Of a stretch of 15,736 nucleotides of DNA, positions 1 through 6,771 are shown piece after piece. The stretch comes from Clostridia bacterium. Its GTDB lineage: Bacteria; Bacillota; DSM-521; Neomoorellales; Neomoorellaceae. The first letter of the stretch is position 1, and the number at the start of each line of letters is the position of its first letter. The position numbers were made by a program, and so were the translations under genes. Under the pieces are notes generated by a model. That model did not search any database, had not been told where the DNA came from, and saw only the letters and a list, made by a program, of their open reading frames with translations. The DNA lies in contig JAAYGJ010000172.1 of NCBI GenBank assembly GCA_012727745.1, positions 1 to 15,736 of the forward strand. The letters are read 5' to 3'.

Positions 1-382
1 GGAAATTCGCCTTTACCGGGTAATTTATGTAGTCATTGATGATGTTAAGGCTGCTATGTCCGGCGTGTTGGAACCGGATCAGCGGGAGGTTGTTCTGGGC
101 AGTGCCGAAGTACGAGCTACATTTAGAGTTCCGAAAGTAGGAACAGTAGCTGGCTGTTTTGTTACCGAGGGCAAAATCATCAATAAAGCTTCAGCCAGGG
201 TTATCCGCAATGGCATAGTCGTTTTCGAAGGACGCATAGATTCGCTGAAACGTTTTAAAGACGACGTACGGGAAGTAGTTCAAGGTTACGAATGTGGCGT
301 AGGGCTGGAAAAATATAACGATATTAAAGAAGGCGACATTATCGAAGCTTATACTATAGAAGAGGTAAAACGGGAATTGTAG
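1..382 (+). CDS. infB: Translation initiation factor IF-2, C-terminal end (partial)
   Basis: This is the last ~126 codons of IF-2, the GTPase that places initiator fMet-tRNA on the 30S subunit and promotes subunit joining. The reading frame is open from base 2, and the true start lies left of the window. The visible part begins with an IRLYRVIY segment, then DDVKAAMSGVLEP. It continues through the final beta-barrel domain that binds the formyl-methionyl end of the tRNA (GTVAGCFVTEGKI, RNGIVVFEGRIDSLKRFKDDV, and GYECGVGLEKYNDIKEGDIIEAY). Those segments are very characteristic of the IF-2 C-terminus. The TAG stop is at 380-382 and overlaps the AGGAGG ribosome-binding site of rbfA, so the two genes are co-transcribed. 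No internal damage is seen. The identification is close to certain; the missing GTPase domain is simply outside the window. Confidence 0.97.
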   Translation, partial: EIRLYRVIYVVIDDVKAAMSGVLEPDQREVVLGSAEVRATFRVPKVGTVAGCFVTEGKIINKASARVIRNGIVVFEGRIDSLKRFKDDVREVVQGYECGVGLEKYNDIKEGDIIEAYTIEEVKREL

Positions 383-391
383 GAGGCGCTA

Positions 392-760
392 GTGGTGGCA
401 CTGCGGAACCAACGGGTTGCGGAACAGATGAAAAAGGAAATAGCTCAGGTTTTAAGAGATGAGCTAAAAGATCCCCGTTTGGAAGTTGGCTTGGTTACTG
501 TAACCGGCGTGGAGCTTTCCAACGATCTGCGTTATGCCAAAGTATACGTCAGCATCTATGGTAACGAGAACCATAAAGTCCAGGCCATGGAAGGTTTGAA
601 ACGGGCTGCCAGCTTTGTGCGGCGGGAAATAGGTCAGCGGTTAAGTCTGCGTTATACCCCGGAAATTACTTTTAAATTGGATAGCTCAATTGAACACGGT
701 GATCATATTAACCGTTTATTGTCCCGGGTTAAAGCAGAGGAGCAGCGGGGGCATGAGTGA
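392..760 (+). CDS. rbfA: 30S ribosome-binding factor RbfA
   Basis: RbfA is a small single-domain KH-fold protein that binds immature 30S subunits and helps 16S rRNA 5'-end maturation, especially in the cold. The product is 121-122 residues, usual for the family. It has the typical N-terminus NQRVAEQMKKEIAQVLRDELKDPRL, then VTVTGVELSNDLRYAKVYVS and the end segment PEITFKLDSSIEHGDHINRLL. Two GTG codons lie in tandem, at 392 and 395. The AGGAGG at 381-386 is 5 nt from the first and 8 nt from the second, so 395 is somewhat better spaced and gives the usual start (M)ALRNQRVAEQ. The gene follows infB by 9 nt, and its stop overlaps the nrnA start, which marks it as an interior operon gene. Confidence 0.96.
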   Translation: MVALRNQRVAEQMKKEIAQVLRDELKDPRLEVGLVTVTGVELSNDLRYAKVYVSIYGNENHKVQAMEGLKRAASFVRREIGQRLSLRYTPEITFKLDSSIEHGDHINRLLSRVKAEEQRGHE

Positions 761-1715
761 AGTTGGCAGGATAGTTGCAACCCTTATGCAAGCCAGGGAG
801 ATGGCAATTGTATCCCATGTTACCCCGGATGGGGATTGTCTGGGTTCAATGCTAGCTCTGGCTTTGGCGTTAAAACAACAGGGTAAAAGAGCTATATCTG
901 TTAACGCCGATCCTGTACCGGAAACGTTGCAATTTTTACCGGGGCAGGCGGATATTGTTAGTCCTGACAGGGTGACCAGGATACCACCGCTGCTGGTAGT
1001 GGTCGACAGTACCGATATGGAGCGGGCTGGACCTGTTATAAGTACATGGGACCGTCAGGTGGAAATGATAATTAATATTGATCACCATGTCAGCAATTCT
1101 TTTTTCGGCCACCTTAACATGGTAGATAGCAGCGCGGCAGCAACAGCGGAATTGATATATGCTTTGCTGCAGCGGATGCCGGTAAGGATTACACCGGAAA
1201 TAGCCACCTGCCTGTATACAGCACTGATTACAGATACAGGTTCTTTCCAGTATGAAAACTGTACGGCTACTACCTTACGCCTGGCAGCTGATTTACTGGA
1301 GCAAGGTGCTAAGGCCCAATTAATGCGAGAATATCTTTGGGAAAGGAAACCGCTAGCCAGTTTGCACTTGTTGTCAGCTTCATTGGCAACTTTAACCCTG
1401 GGATGTGATAACCAGATAGCCTGGATGAAGGTTACCGAAGCCATGCTTGCCGACAGCGGTTTAGCGCCGGAGTACGCCGAGAGCTTGGTAAATTACCCCA
1501 GAAGTATTGCCGGTGTGGAAGTTAGCCTCCTTTTTCGGGAATTGCCCGGCGGATTGGTTAAAGTAAATTTGCGTTCCAAAAAGAAAGTTGATGTTAACAG
1601 GGTTGCAGAGGCATTTGATGGCGGCGGCCACCGCCGGGCTGCTGGTTGTATCATTAAGGGCGAGCTAAATGAAGTGATTGCCATGGTCGTGGCTGCAGTA
1701 AGTAAGGAGCTATAA
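753..1715 (+). CDS. nrnA: DHH-family bifunctional oligoribonuclease / pAp phosphatase
   Basis: NrnA-type enzymes degrade 2-5 nt RNA fragments left by other RNases and dephosphorylate 3'-phosphoadenosine 5'-phosphate. The 320-residue product has the metal-binding DHH signatures HVTPDGDCLGS (H22, D26, D28) and NIDHHVSN (DHH at 110-112), followed by NMVDSSAAATAEL and TALITDTGSFQYENCT. A C-terminal DHHA1 domain has the substrate-binding DGGGHRRAAG motif (GGGH at 290-293). The frame stays open upstream to 690, but ATG 753 gives the normal family N-terminus and overlaps the rbfA stop (ATGAGTGA, 753-760). A GAGGAG at 737-742 serves as its binding site. Translational coupling to rbfA is therefore likely. 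Placement between rbfA and truB is common in Clostridia. Function is assigned by family; it has not been tested here. Confidence 0.93.
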   Translation: MSEVGRIVATLMQAREMAIVSHVTPDGDCLGSMLALALALKQQGKRAISVNADPVPETLQFLPGQADIVSPDRVTRIPPLLVVVDSTDMERAGPVISTWDRQVEMIINIDHHVSNSFFGHLNMVDSSAAATAELIYALLQRMPVRITPEIATCLYTALITDTGSFQYENCTATTLRLAADLLEQGAKAQLMREYLWERKPLASLHLLSASLATLTLGCDNQIAWMKVTEAMLADSGLAPEYAESLVNYPRSIAGVEVSLLFRELPGGLVKVNLRSKKKVDVNRVAEAFDGGGHRRAAGCIIKGELNEVIAMVVAAVSKEL

Positions 1716-1716
1716 G

Positions 1717-2631
1717 ATGGTAGTCGGGTTTATAAATATCTTAAAACCTCCGGGTTGCACCTCTCATGATGTGGTGCAACGCTTACGCCGCCTTTTACAG
1801 CAAAAGCGGATTGGTCATGGCGGTACTCTTGACCCTCTGGCAGTGGGCGTTTTGCCTGTAGCTGTTGGGAAGGCTACCCGCCTGTTGGAATACCTGCAGC
1901 TGGAAGAAAAAAGCTACCGCGCTGAGTTTATTGTGGGAATAAGGACTGATACCCAGGACCTCAGCGGGCGGGTGCTGTCGCGTGTAGCATGCTCGGAAAT
2001 AAAATATGAAGATCTGCAGGAGGCTGCCAACTATTTTACAGGCACTATCAAACAGGTTCCGCCGATGACCTCTGCGGTCCATTTCCGGGGTCAGCGCCTT
2101 TACAAACTTGCCCGGCAGGGCCTAGAAGTCGAGCGGCCGGCGCGAGAGGTTAATATTAAACAGTTCAGGCTGGTAAGGTGCTGGCGAGAGGAACCTTATA
2201 TCCGGGTAATGGCTGATATTACCTGTTCGAAAGGCACCTACATCCGTACTCTTGGTGCGGATTGGGGTGATTTTTTAGGTTATGGGGCCACGCTGGCTTT
2301 TTTAATCCGTAGCCGGGTTGGTAATTTTAAGCTGGAAGAAGCTTGGACCATGGAGGAGATAGAAGCCTCAATAGATAGGGGCGACAGACAATTTTTACTG
2401 CCCCTTGCAGCGGGCCTGTCCCATTTGCCATTAATTAACTTAACACCAAAAGTTGTTAAGCCCGTAGTAAACGGGGCAGCAGTTAAGCTTGCCGAGCTGG
2501 CGCCTACAGCAGCAATTAAAATGGGCAGCGTGTTCCGCCTAGAGATAGATGGCAAACTCGTGGCTGTGGCCCGGGTAGTAACAGGTGCTGGCGGGGAGCG
2601 TTTATTGCAACCGCAAAAGGTTTTTAGATGA
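1717..2631 (+). CDS. truB: tRNA pseudouridine-55 synthase TruB
   Basis: TruB isomerises U55 in the T-loop of elongator tRNAs to pseudouridine. The 304-residue protein starts with the family hallmark GFINILKPPGCTSHDVV. It has the catalytic motif GHGGTLDPLAVGVLPV with the nucleophile Asp39. Other conserved blocks are EKSYRAEFIVGIRTDTQDLSG, QVPPMTSAVHFRGQRLYKLARQG and CSKGTYIRTLGADWG. The C-terminal part (about 230-304) is the more variable PUA-like domain. The ATG at 1717 is one base after the nrnA stop, with AAGGAG at 1704-1709 as the binding site. The stop is 14 nt before ribF, so this is a continuous operon. Nothing unusual was seen. Confidence 0.97.
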   Translation: MVVGFINILKPPGCTSHDVVQRLRRLLQQKRIGHGGTLDPLAVGVLPVAVGKATRLLEYLQLEEKSYRAEFIVGIRTDTQDLSGRVLSRVACSEIKYEDLQEAANYFTGTIKQVPPMTSAVHFRGQRLYKLARQGLEVERPAREVNIKQFRLVRCWREEPYIRVMADITCSKGTYIRTLGADWGDFLGYGATLAFLIRSRVGNFKLEEAWTMEEIEASIDRGDRQFLLPLAAGLSHLPLINLTPKVVKPVVNGAAVKLAELAPTAAIKMGSVFRLEIDGKLVAVARVVTGAGGERLLQPQKVFR

Positions 2632-2645
2632 AGGGGTAGTTTTTG

Positions 2646-3578
2646 ATGCAACTATTTCGGGGCATATCTGAAGATAAACTTGTAAAAGGATGTTGCCTGG
2701 CTCTGGGAAATTTCGACGGGGTCCATCGCGGTCATCGCCGGCTAATTAAAAATGTAGTACAAAAGGCCAGGGGAAAAGGGCGACCGGCAGTAGTAATTAC
2801 TTTTGCACCTCATCCTGTCCAGGTTCTGGAAGCAAGGTCGCCAGGCTTGCTAACGAGTATAAAAAGAAAAGCTGAATTAATAGCTGCCCTGGGGGTTGAC
2901 TATTTATTTATTATTCCTTTTACTAAAGAACTGGCAGCTTTAGAGCCAGAAACGTTTGTGCGTTCTATTCTTTGGTCTCATTTTCAACCGCAACTGGTGG
3001 CGGTGGGGTTTAATTTTACTTTTGGTTGCCGGGGCAGCGGCAGCCCGGCTTTATTACAAAAGTTAGGAAAAGAACTCGGTTATGAACTGGAGGTAATGGC
3101 ACCGGTAACATATAAAGGAGTAACTGTCAGCAGCACAGTTATCCGCAATGCTCTGGAACAGGGTGATATTGAACTGGCCAGAACTCTACTGGGGTACTGG
3201 CCCCTGCTAGAGGGCAGGGTAGTTGCCGGTGATCAGCGCGGTCGCCAGCTGGGATTTCCCACGGCCAACCTGGCCATACCTGCAGAAATGAAGTTGCCAG
3301 CCTGTGGCGTGTATGCTTGCCTGGCCCGGATCCAGGGAGGGCAGGTATGGGAGGCGATGGTCAATATCGGTCGCCACCCTACTTTTACTACGGCTTTATC
3401 AACTAAGGTAGAAGCTCACCTGATTGATTTTAAAGGAGACCTTTACGGTCAGGAAATGGAACTGGAGCTCCGTGCTTTCTTACGCCCCGAACATAAATTT
3501 AATAGTAGTAAAGAGCTTATTGCTAAATTGGTGGAAGATAAAAATAAAACCCGTTTACTACTGGCGGGCCATAACTGA
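2646..3578 (+). CDS. ribF: Bifunctional riboflavin kinase / FAD synthetase
   Basis: RibF phosphorylates riboflavin to FMN and adenylylates FMN to FAD. The 310-residue product has the N-terminal nucleotidyltransferase domain with the HxGH-type motif LGNFDGVHRGHRRLI (H27, H30), then ITFAPHPVQVL, FNFTFGCRGSGS and the SSTVIRNALEQGDIELA motif. The C-terminal riboflavin kinase domain has GFPTAN at 203-208, VNIGRHPTF from 239 and the EAHLIDFKGDLYG block. I chose ATG 2646 because AAGGGG at 2631-2636 is about 9 nt upstream; a TTG directly before it at 2643 is less likely. It is the last gene of the infB-rbfA-nrnA-truB-ribF run; a hairpin straddles its stop codon and the next gene is over 90 nt away. 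Confidence 0.97.
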   Translation: MQLFRGISEDKLVKGCCLALGNFDGVHRGHRRLIKNVVQKARGKGRPAVVITFAPHPVQVLEARSPGLLTSIKRKAELIAALGVDYLFIIPFTKELAALEPETFVRSILWSHFQPQLVAVGFNFTFGCRGSGSPALLQKLGKELGYELEVMAPVTYKGVTVSSTVIRNALEQGDIELARTLLGYWPLLEGRVVAGDQRGRQLGFPTANLAIPAEMKLPACGVYACLARIQGGQVWEAMVNIGRHPTFTTALSTKVEAHLIDFKGDLYGQEMELELRAFLRPEHKFNSSKELIAKLVEDKNKTRLLLAGHN

Positions 3579-3588
3579 GCCCGCTCAG
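3561..3588 (+). other. GC-rich hairpin across the ribF stop codon
   Basis: CTG+GCGGGC (3561-3569) pairs with GCCCGC+CAG (3579-3588), with one bulged T at 3585 and a 9-nt loop that holds the end of the ribF stop codon. There is no T-run after it, so it is not a classic intrinsic terminator. It could slow 3' exonucleases or act as a weak or atypical terminator for the upstream operon; that role is inferred. Confidence 0.45.
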
Positions 3589-3661
3589 TAATGAGATAAG
3601 CAGGCGTAACCACCTTAGAGAATAAGGCGTAAAATATATTGCTAGGATTATAATAAATTTG

Positions 3662-3671
3662 CCTGGCCAGG
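3662..3671. repeat. Perfect 10-bp palindrome before the small gene
   Basis: CCTGGCCAGG is its own reverse complement and ends one base before the ATG at 3672. A TATAAT lies just upstream at 3649-3654 but has no fitting -35. The palindrome could be an operator or chance; nothing else supports a role. Confidence 0.4.
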
Positions 3672-3686
3672 ATGGGGCTGGGGATA

Positions 3687-3908
3687 ATGAAGGTAATAAT
3701 TACTGCTCATGCAAGAAAACGCTTGCAGGATTTACGCCAGGAACAAATAAGCGAAAATGATATCCGGACGGCTGCCCAGAGTATCCCGGGCCATATCCCG
3801 ACTGCTACCCGCTTTAGAGGGTTTATGGCATCTTCTGGTCGCTTCTATGATCTGGTTGTTAAAGACGTGCTTGCAGGGCGTTTGGTAATTACTATTATAG
3901 GTAAATAA
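3687..3908 (+). CDS. Small hypothetical protein, DUF4258-like
   Basis: I do not firmly recognise this 73-residue protein. It starts MKVIITAHARKRLQDLRQ, followed by an ISENDIRTAAQSIPG segment and a C-terminal strand-like YDLVVKDVLAGRLVITIIG. The HARxRL plus 'IsEnDI' pattern recalls DUF4258 and related RelE/BrnT-type small folds, in which a conserved His-Ala-Arg-x-Arg stretch opens the domain. That resemblance is from memory of the family pattern. An alternative in-frame ATG at 3672 would add five residues. Start 3687 is preferred because a G-rich stretch (3674-3683) lies just before it and the N-terminus then matches the fold, but neither start has a good AGGAGG. It stands alone between ribF and rpsO, a position normally empty in Bacillus. 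No antitoxin-like partner is visible beside it. Confidence 0.6.
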   Translation: MKVIITAHARKRLQDLRQEQISENDIRTAAQSIPGHIPTATRFRGFMASSGRFYDLVVKDVLAGRLVITIIGK

Positions 3909-3917
3909 AATGAACTA

Positions 3918-3946
3918 TTGCTTTTGAGAGTGGCTAGTTCTATAAT
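3918..3946 (+). promoter_or_regulatory. Sigma-A promoter of rpsO
   Basis: TTGCTT (3918-3923) and a perfect TATAAT (3941-3946) are separated by exactly 17 bp. Transcription would start near 3953, giving an rpsO leader of about 100 nt. That leader has a short CGGC/GCCG hairpin (4001-4018) and a TCGAAC (3971-3976) that could pair with GTTCGA (4047-4052) at the start codon. S15 autoregulation through its leader is known in other bacteria; here it is only a possibility. Confidence 0.8.
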
Positions 3947-4051
3947 ATTATTGTAGTTCACTGCAGTTTTTCGAACCAGGGGCTAGGATCAACGTGACTC
4001 CGGCGTTTTTCTTGGCCGCTTGGGGATATTTGGAATAAGGAGGTGAGTTCG

Positions 4052-4321
4052 ATGGTCTTGAGTCCAGAAAAAAAGAGGGAAATTATTTCGCGCTATCAAA
4101 AACATGAAAATGATACTGGTTCTCCGGAAGTTCAGATCGCTATTCTGACAGAACGAATTAATCACCTGACGGAACACCTTAAAGTGCACCATAAGGACCA
4201 TCACTCGCGGCGAGGATTGTTGAAAATGGTTGGCCAGCGCCGGGGTTTCCTTAATTACTTGCGTGATAAGGATATTGAGCGTTATCGGCAGATTATTACA
4301 GCCCTTGGCTTAAGGCGTTGA
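4052..4321 (+). CDS. rpsO: 30S ribosomal protein S15
   Basis: S15 is a primary 16S rRNA-binding protein that organises the central domain of the 30S subunit. The 89-residue product has the exact family length. It shows the hallmark segments ENDTGSPEVQIAILTERIN, HLKVHHKDHHSRRGLLKMVGQRR and LNYLRDKDIERY, which form the four-helix S15 fold and its rRNA-contacting residues. The ATG at 4052 sits about 8 nt after an excellent AAGGAGGTGA (4037-4046). An in-frame GTG at 4043 lies inside that site, so it is rejected as start. The gene has its own sigma-A promoter (3918-3946) and its own terminator (4328-4357). rpsO followed by pnp is a widely conserved pair. Confidence 0.98.
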   Translation: MVLSPEKKREIISRYQKHENDTGSPEVQIAILTERINHLTEHLKVHHKDHHSRRGLLKMVGQRRGFLNYLRDKDIERYRQIITALGLRR

Positions 4322-4327
4322 GTTGTT

Positions 4328-4357
4328 AGGGGAACGGTTTAAACCGCTCCCCTTTTT
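4328..4357 (+). terminator. Intrinsic terminator after rpsO
   Basis: AGGGGA-A-CGGTTT (4328-4340) pairs with AAACCG-C-TCCCCT (4341-4353); there is one A/C mismatch, a minimal central loop and a following T5 run. It begins 6 nt after the rpsO stop. Read-through into pnp is likely to be partial, as in other bacteria with this gene pair. Confidence 0.9.
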
Positions 4358-4386
4358 GTACGGTGGCAGTATTTAAGCAGTCGTTG

Positions 4387-4433
4387 GAAGGAAATACTAT
4401 AACATGTGTCGAAGGAATACTATCTACATAGTA
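4387..4433 (+). repeat. Imperfect direct repeat and hairpin in the pnp leader
   Basis: Two near-identical 19-base copies, GAAGGAAATACTATAACAT (4387-4405) and GAAGGAATACTATCTACAT (4411-4429), are spaced 24 nt apart. TACTAT occurs in both (4395-4400 and 4418-4423), and both can pair with ATAGTA at 4428-4433. The second forms a 6-bp hairpin with a CTAC loop, 4 nt before the pnp ribosome-binding site. A TATAAC (4398-4403) in copy 1 could be a -10, but no good -35 precedes it. Confidence 0.6.
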
Positions 4434-4458
4434 AAATGAGGAGGCTATTTGATAACTG

Positions 4459-6699
4459 ATGCAAGGGGTATTACGCAAGACCCTCTCAGTTGCCGGGAGG
4501 GATTTAACCCTGGAAGCCGGCCGCCTTGCTAGGCAGGCCGGAGGTGCTGTGCTGGTAACTTATGGCGGAACTATGGTTTTGGTAACGGCTACAGCATCAG
4601 CTGAACCGCGCCAGGGCATTGATTTTTTTCCTCTTACTGTTGATTATGAAGAAAGGCTTTATGCTGTCGGTAAAATTCCTGGAGGCTTTATCAAGCGGGA
4701 AGGGCGTCCCGGGGAAAATGCTATTTTATCAGCAAGGTTAATTGACAGGCCTATCCGTCCTCTATTCCCCAAGGATTACCGCAATGATGTCCATGTGGTG
4801 GCTACAGTATTGTCTGTAGATCAGGATTGTCCACCTAATGTTGCCGGAATCATTGGTGCTTCGGCTGCTTTAACTATTTCTGATATACCGTTTGCTGGAC
4901 CAATTGCAGCGGTTAATGTTGGTTTGATTGATAACCGCCCCATAATCAACCCTACTTTGGCTGAAGATGAGGCAAGCAGTTTGCACCTGACAGTGGCCGG
5001 CACTGATACAGCAATAATGATGGTTGAAGCCGGTTCTAAAGAAATACCGGAAGACCTGATTCTGGAGAGCATTATGCAGGGTCACGAGGAAATACGCAGA
5101 ATCGTTGATTTTATAAATGAGTTTTATGCTGAAGCCAAAGAGATAGGCCTGGCCAAAGCAAAGCAAGAAGTCCCTCCTTCCTGCTTGGAGCTGGAAGAAG
5201 AAGCGTTAATCAGGGAAACGGCTTTACCCCTGCTGCGTGAAGTGATTTATAGGGGTCGTGATGAGAGATGGCAAAAACAGGAGCGAGAAAGGCAACTGGA
5301 TACTTGCCGGGAAGAAATTCTTGAACAAGTACTGGCTGGTAAAGAAGAAATGCTGGTGGAAAACCCCTCTTACCCCAGGCATGTTAAAGAATTGATCGCT
5401 AAAGTAGAAAAGGAAATCGTGCGTCAAATGGTCCTTAACGAAAATGTAAGGGTTGACGGGCGCGCATTAACAGAAATTCGTCCCATTAGCTGTGAGGTTG
5501 GAGTTTTGAGCCGGGTCCACGGTTCAGGACTTTTTACCCGCGGTGAAACCCAGGTCTTAACGGTTACAACTCTGGGTTCAATTAGTGACGAACAAATACT
5601 GGATGACCTGGGAGTAGAGGAGAGTAAACGTTACATGCACCACTATAACTTTCCGCCTTATAGTGTTGGTGAAGCGCGGCCTATCCGGGCTCCCGGACGC
5701 CGGGAAATTGGCCATGGTGCTTTGGCGGAAAGAGCTTTAGAGGCAGTAATTCCTTCTGAAGAGGAGTTTCCCTATGCTATCAGGGTTGTGTCGGAGGTCC
5801 TGGGCTCTAACGGTTCTACTTCAATGGGTAGTGTTTGCGCTAGTACTTTGTCCTTGATGGATGCGGGAGTTCCCATTAAAGCTCCTGTAGCTGGAATAGC
5901 AATGGGTTTAATTAAGGAAGGGGACAAGGTAGCGGTTCTAACAGATATCCAGGGGTTAGAGGATGCTCTGGGGGATATGGATTTTAAAGTAGCAGGTACT
6001 AAAGATGGAGTCACAGCTCTGCAAATGGATATTAAAATTGCGGGTATTGACCGCGCTATTTTACAACGGGCTTTAGAACAAGCCAGGCAGGCTCGTTTGC
6101 ATATCCTTGATAAAATATTAGCCACAATTCAGGCTCCCCGGGCAGAGTTATCGCCCTATGCGCCCCGGATAAAAATCATTAACATTGATCCGGATAAAAT
6201 ACGTGACATAATTGGCCCGGGCGGGAAGATCATTAAAAAAATAATCGAAGAAACCGGGGTCAATATTGATGTTGAAGATGATGGGCGCGTTTTTATCGCT
6301 TCTAACGATATGGAAGCATGTAAACGGGCTGAAGAGATTATTGAGGCTTTAACGCAGGAAATAGAAACGGGTAAGATCTATAACGGTAAAGTTACCAAAG
6401 TAACTGATTTTGGCGCTTTTGTAGAAGTCGTGCCAGGGGTACTAGGCATGGCTGGCAAGGAGGGTTTAGTGCATATATCTCAGCTTGCCAACGAACGGGT
6501 AGGTAAAGTAGAGGATGTTGTCCGAGAAGGGGATTACATTATGGTTAAGGCTATTGGTTTTGATCCCCAGGGGAGACTTAAACTTTCCCGCAAGGAGGCG
6601 CTTTATCCCAGGCCTGTGAGTAATGAGCTGCGAAACAAGACCAGAATGCGCCGCGAATCCGGTAAAGAACATAGTTTTAATAGCAGGCGCCATCGTTAG
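4459..6699 (+). CDS. pnp: Polyribonucleotide nucleotidyltransferase (PNPase)
   Basis: PNPase degrades RNA 3'-to-5' by phosphorolysis and can also add tails. The 746-residue product shows the whole architecture. The first RNase PH domain (about 1-215) has VDYEERLYAVGKIPGGF and REGRPGE. A helical linker follows, then the second RNase PH domain (about 315-545) with SNGSTSMGSVCASTLSLMDAG and the catalytic acidic cluster LEDALGDMDFKV (D502, D506, D508). The KH domain has IIGPGGK (GPGGK at 586-590). The S1 domain (about 620-693) has VTDFGAFVEV and GLVHISQL. It ends in a basic Arg-rich tail. ATG 4459 is forced by an in-frame stop at 4453-4455. The GAGGAGG (4438-4444) is therefore 14 nt away, unusually far. 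Its upstream leader carries direct repeats. Confidence 0.98.
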   Translation: MQGVLRKTLSVAGRDLTLEAGRLARQAGGAVLVTYGGTMVLVTATASAEPRQGIDFFPLTVDYEERLYAVGKIPGGFIKREGRPGENAILSARLIDRPIRPLFPKDYRNDVHVVATVLSVDQDCPPNVAGIIGASAALTISDIPFAGPIAAVNVGLIDNRPIINPTLAEDEASSLHLTVAGTDTAIMMVEAGSKEIPEDLILESIMQGHEEIRRIVDFINEFYAEAKEIGLAKAKQEVPPSCLELEEEALIRETALPLLREVIYRGRDERWQKQERERQLDTCREEILEQVLAGKEEMLVENPSYPRHVKELIAKVEKEIVRQMVLNENVRVDGRALTEIRPISCEVGVLSRVHGSGLFTRGETQVLTVTTLGSISDEQILDDLGVEESKRYMHHYNFPPYSVGEARPIRAPGRREIGHGALAERALEAVIPSEEEFPYAIRVVSEVLGSNGSTSMGSVCASTLSLMDAGVPIKAPVAGIAMGLIKEGDKVAVLTDIQGLEDALGDMDFKVAGTKDGVTALQMDIKIAGIDRAILQRALEQARQARLHILDKILATIQAPRAELSPYAPRIKIINIDPDKIRDIIGPGGKIIKKIIEETGVNIDVEDDGRVFIASNDMEACKRAEEIIEALTQEIETGKIYNGKVTKVTDFGAFVEVVPGVLGMAGKEGLVHISQLANERVGKVEDVVREGDYIMVKAIGFDPQGRLKLSRKEALYPRPVSNELRNKTRMRRESGKEHSFNSRRHR

Positions 6700-6718
6700 T
6701 CTGATTGGCAGGTAGTAG

Positions 6719-6771
6719 GCATATACATTGAACAGGCAATGTATGAGAGGTGGTAATTTCAATGTATATGC
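6719..6771 (+). promoter_or_regulatory. Competing inverted repeats over the ylxY translation start
   Basis: GCATATACATTG (6719-6730) and CAATGTATATGC (6760-6771) are perfect 12-bp reverse complements. The second arm contains the ylxY ATG (6762-6764), and the loop contains the ribosome-binding site GAGAGGTGG (6745-6753). Inside it, ATACATTG (6723-6730) also pairs perfectly with CAATGTAT at 6737-6744 to form a short hairpin that leaves the ATG free. The two folds exclude each other. A translational switch, or a set of three protein half-sites, is inferred. Confidence 0.6.

Noticed and set aside
690..752. Upstream in-frame extension of nrnA
   Set aside because: The frame is open, but this stretch lies inside rbfA, and ATG 753 has a proper binding site and the normal family N-terminus.
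2280..2651. Long open frame on the minus strand opposite truB
   Set aside because: It has no recognisable domain and overlaps a clearly functional gene; other minus-strand frames in the window look the same and are shadows of coding sequence.
3649..3654. TATAAT as promoter of the small DUF4258-like gene
   Set aside because: The -10 is perfect, but the region 16-18 bp upstream (around 3626-3631) has no resemblance to a -35 and there is no extended TGn.
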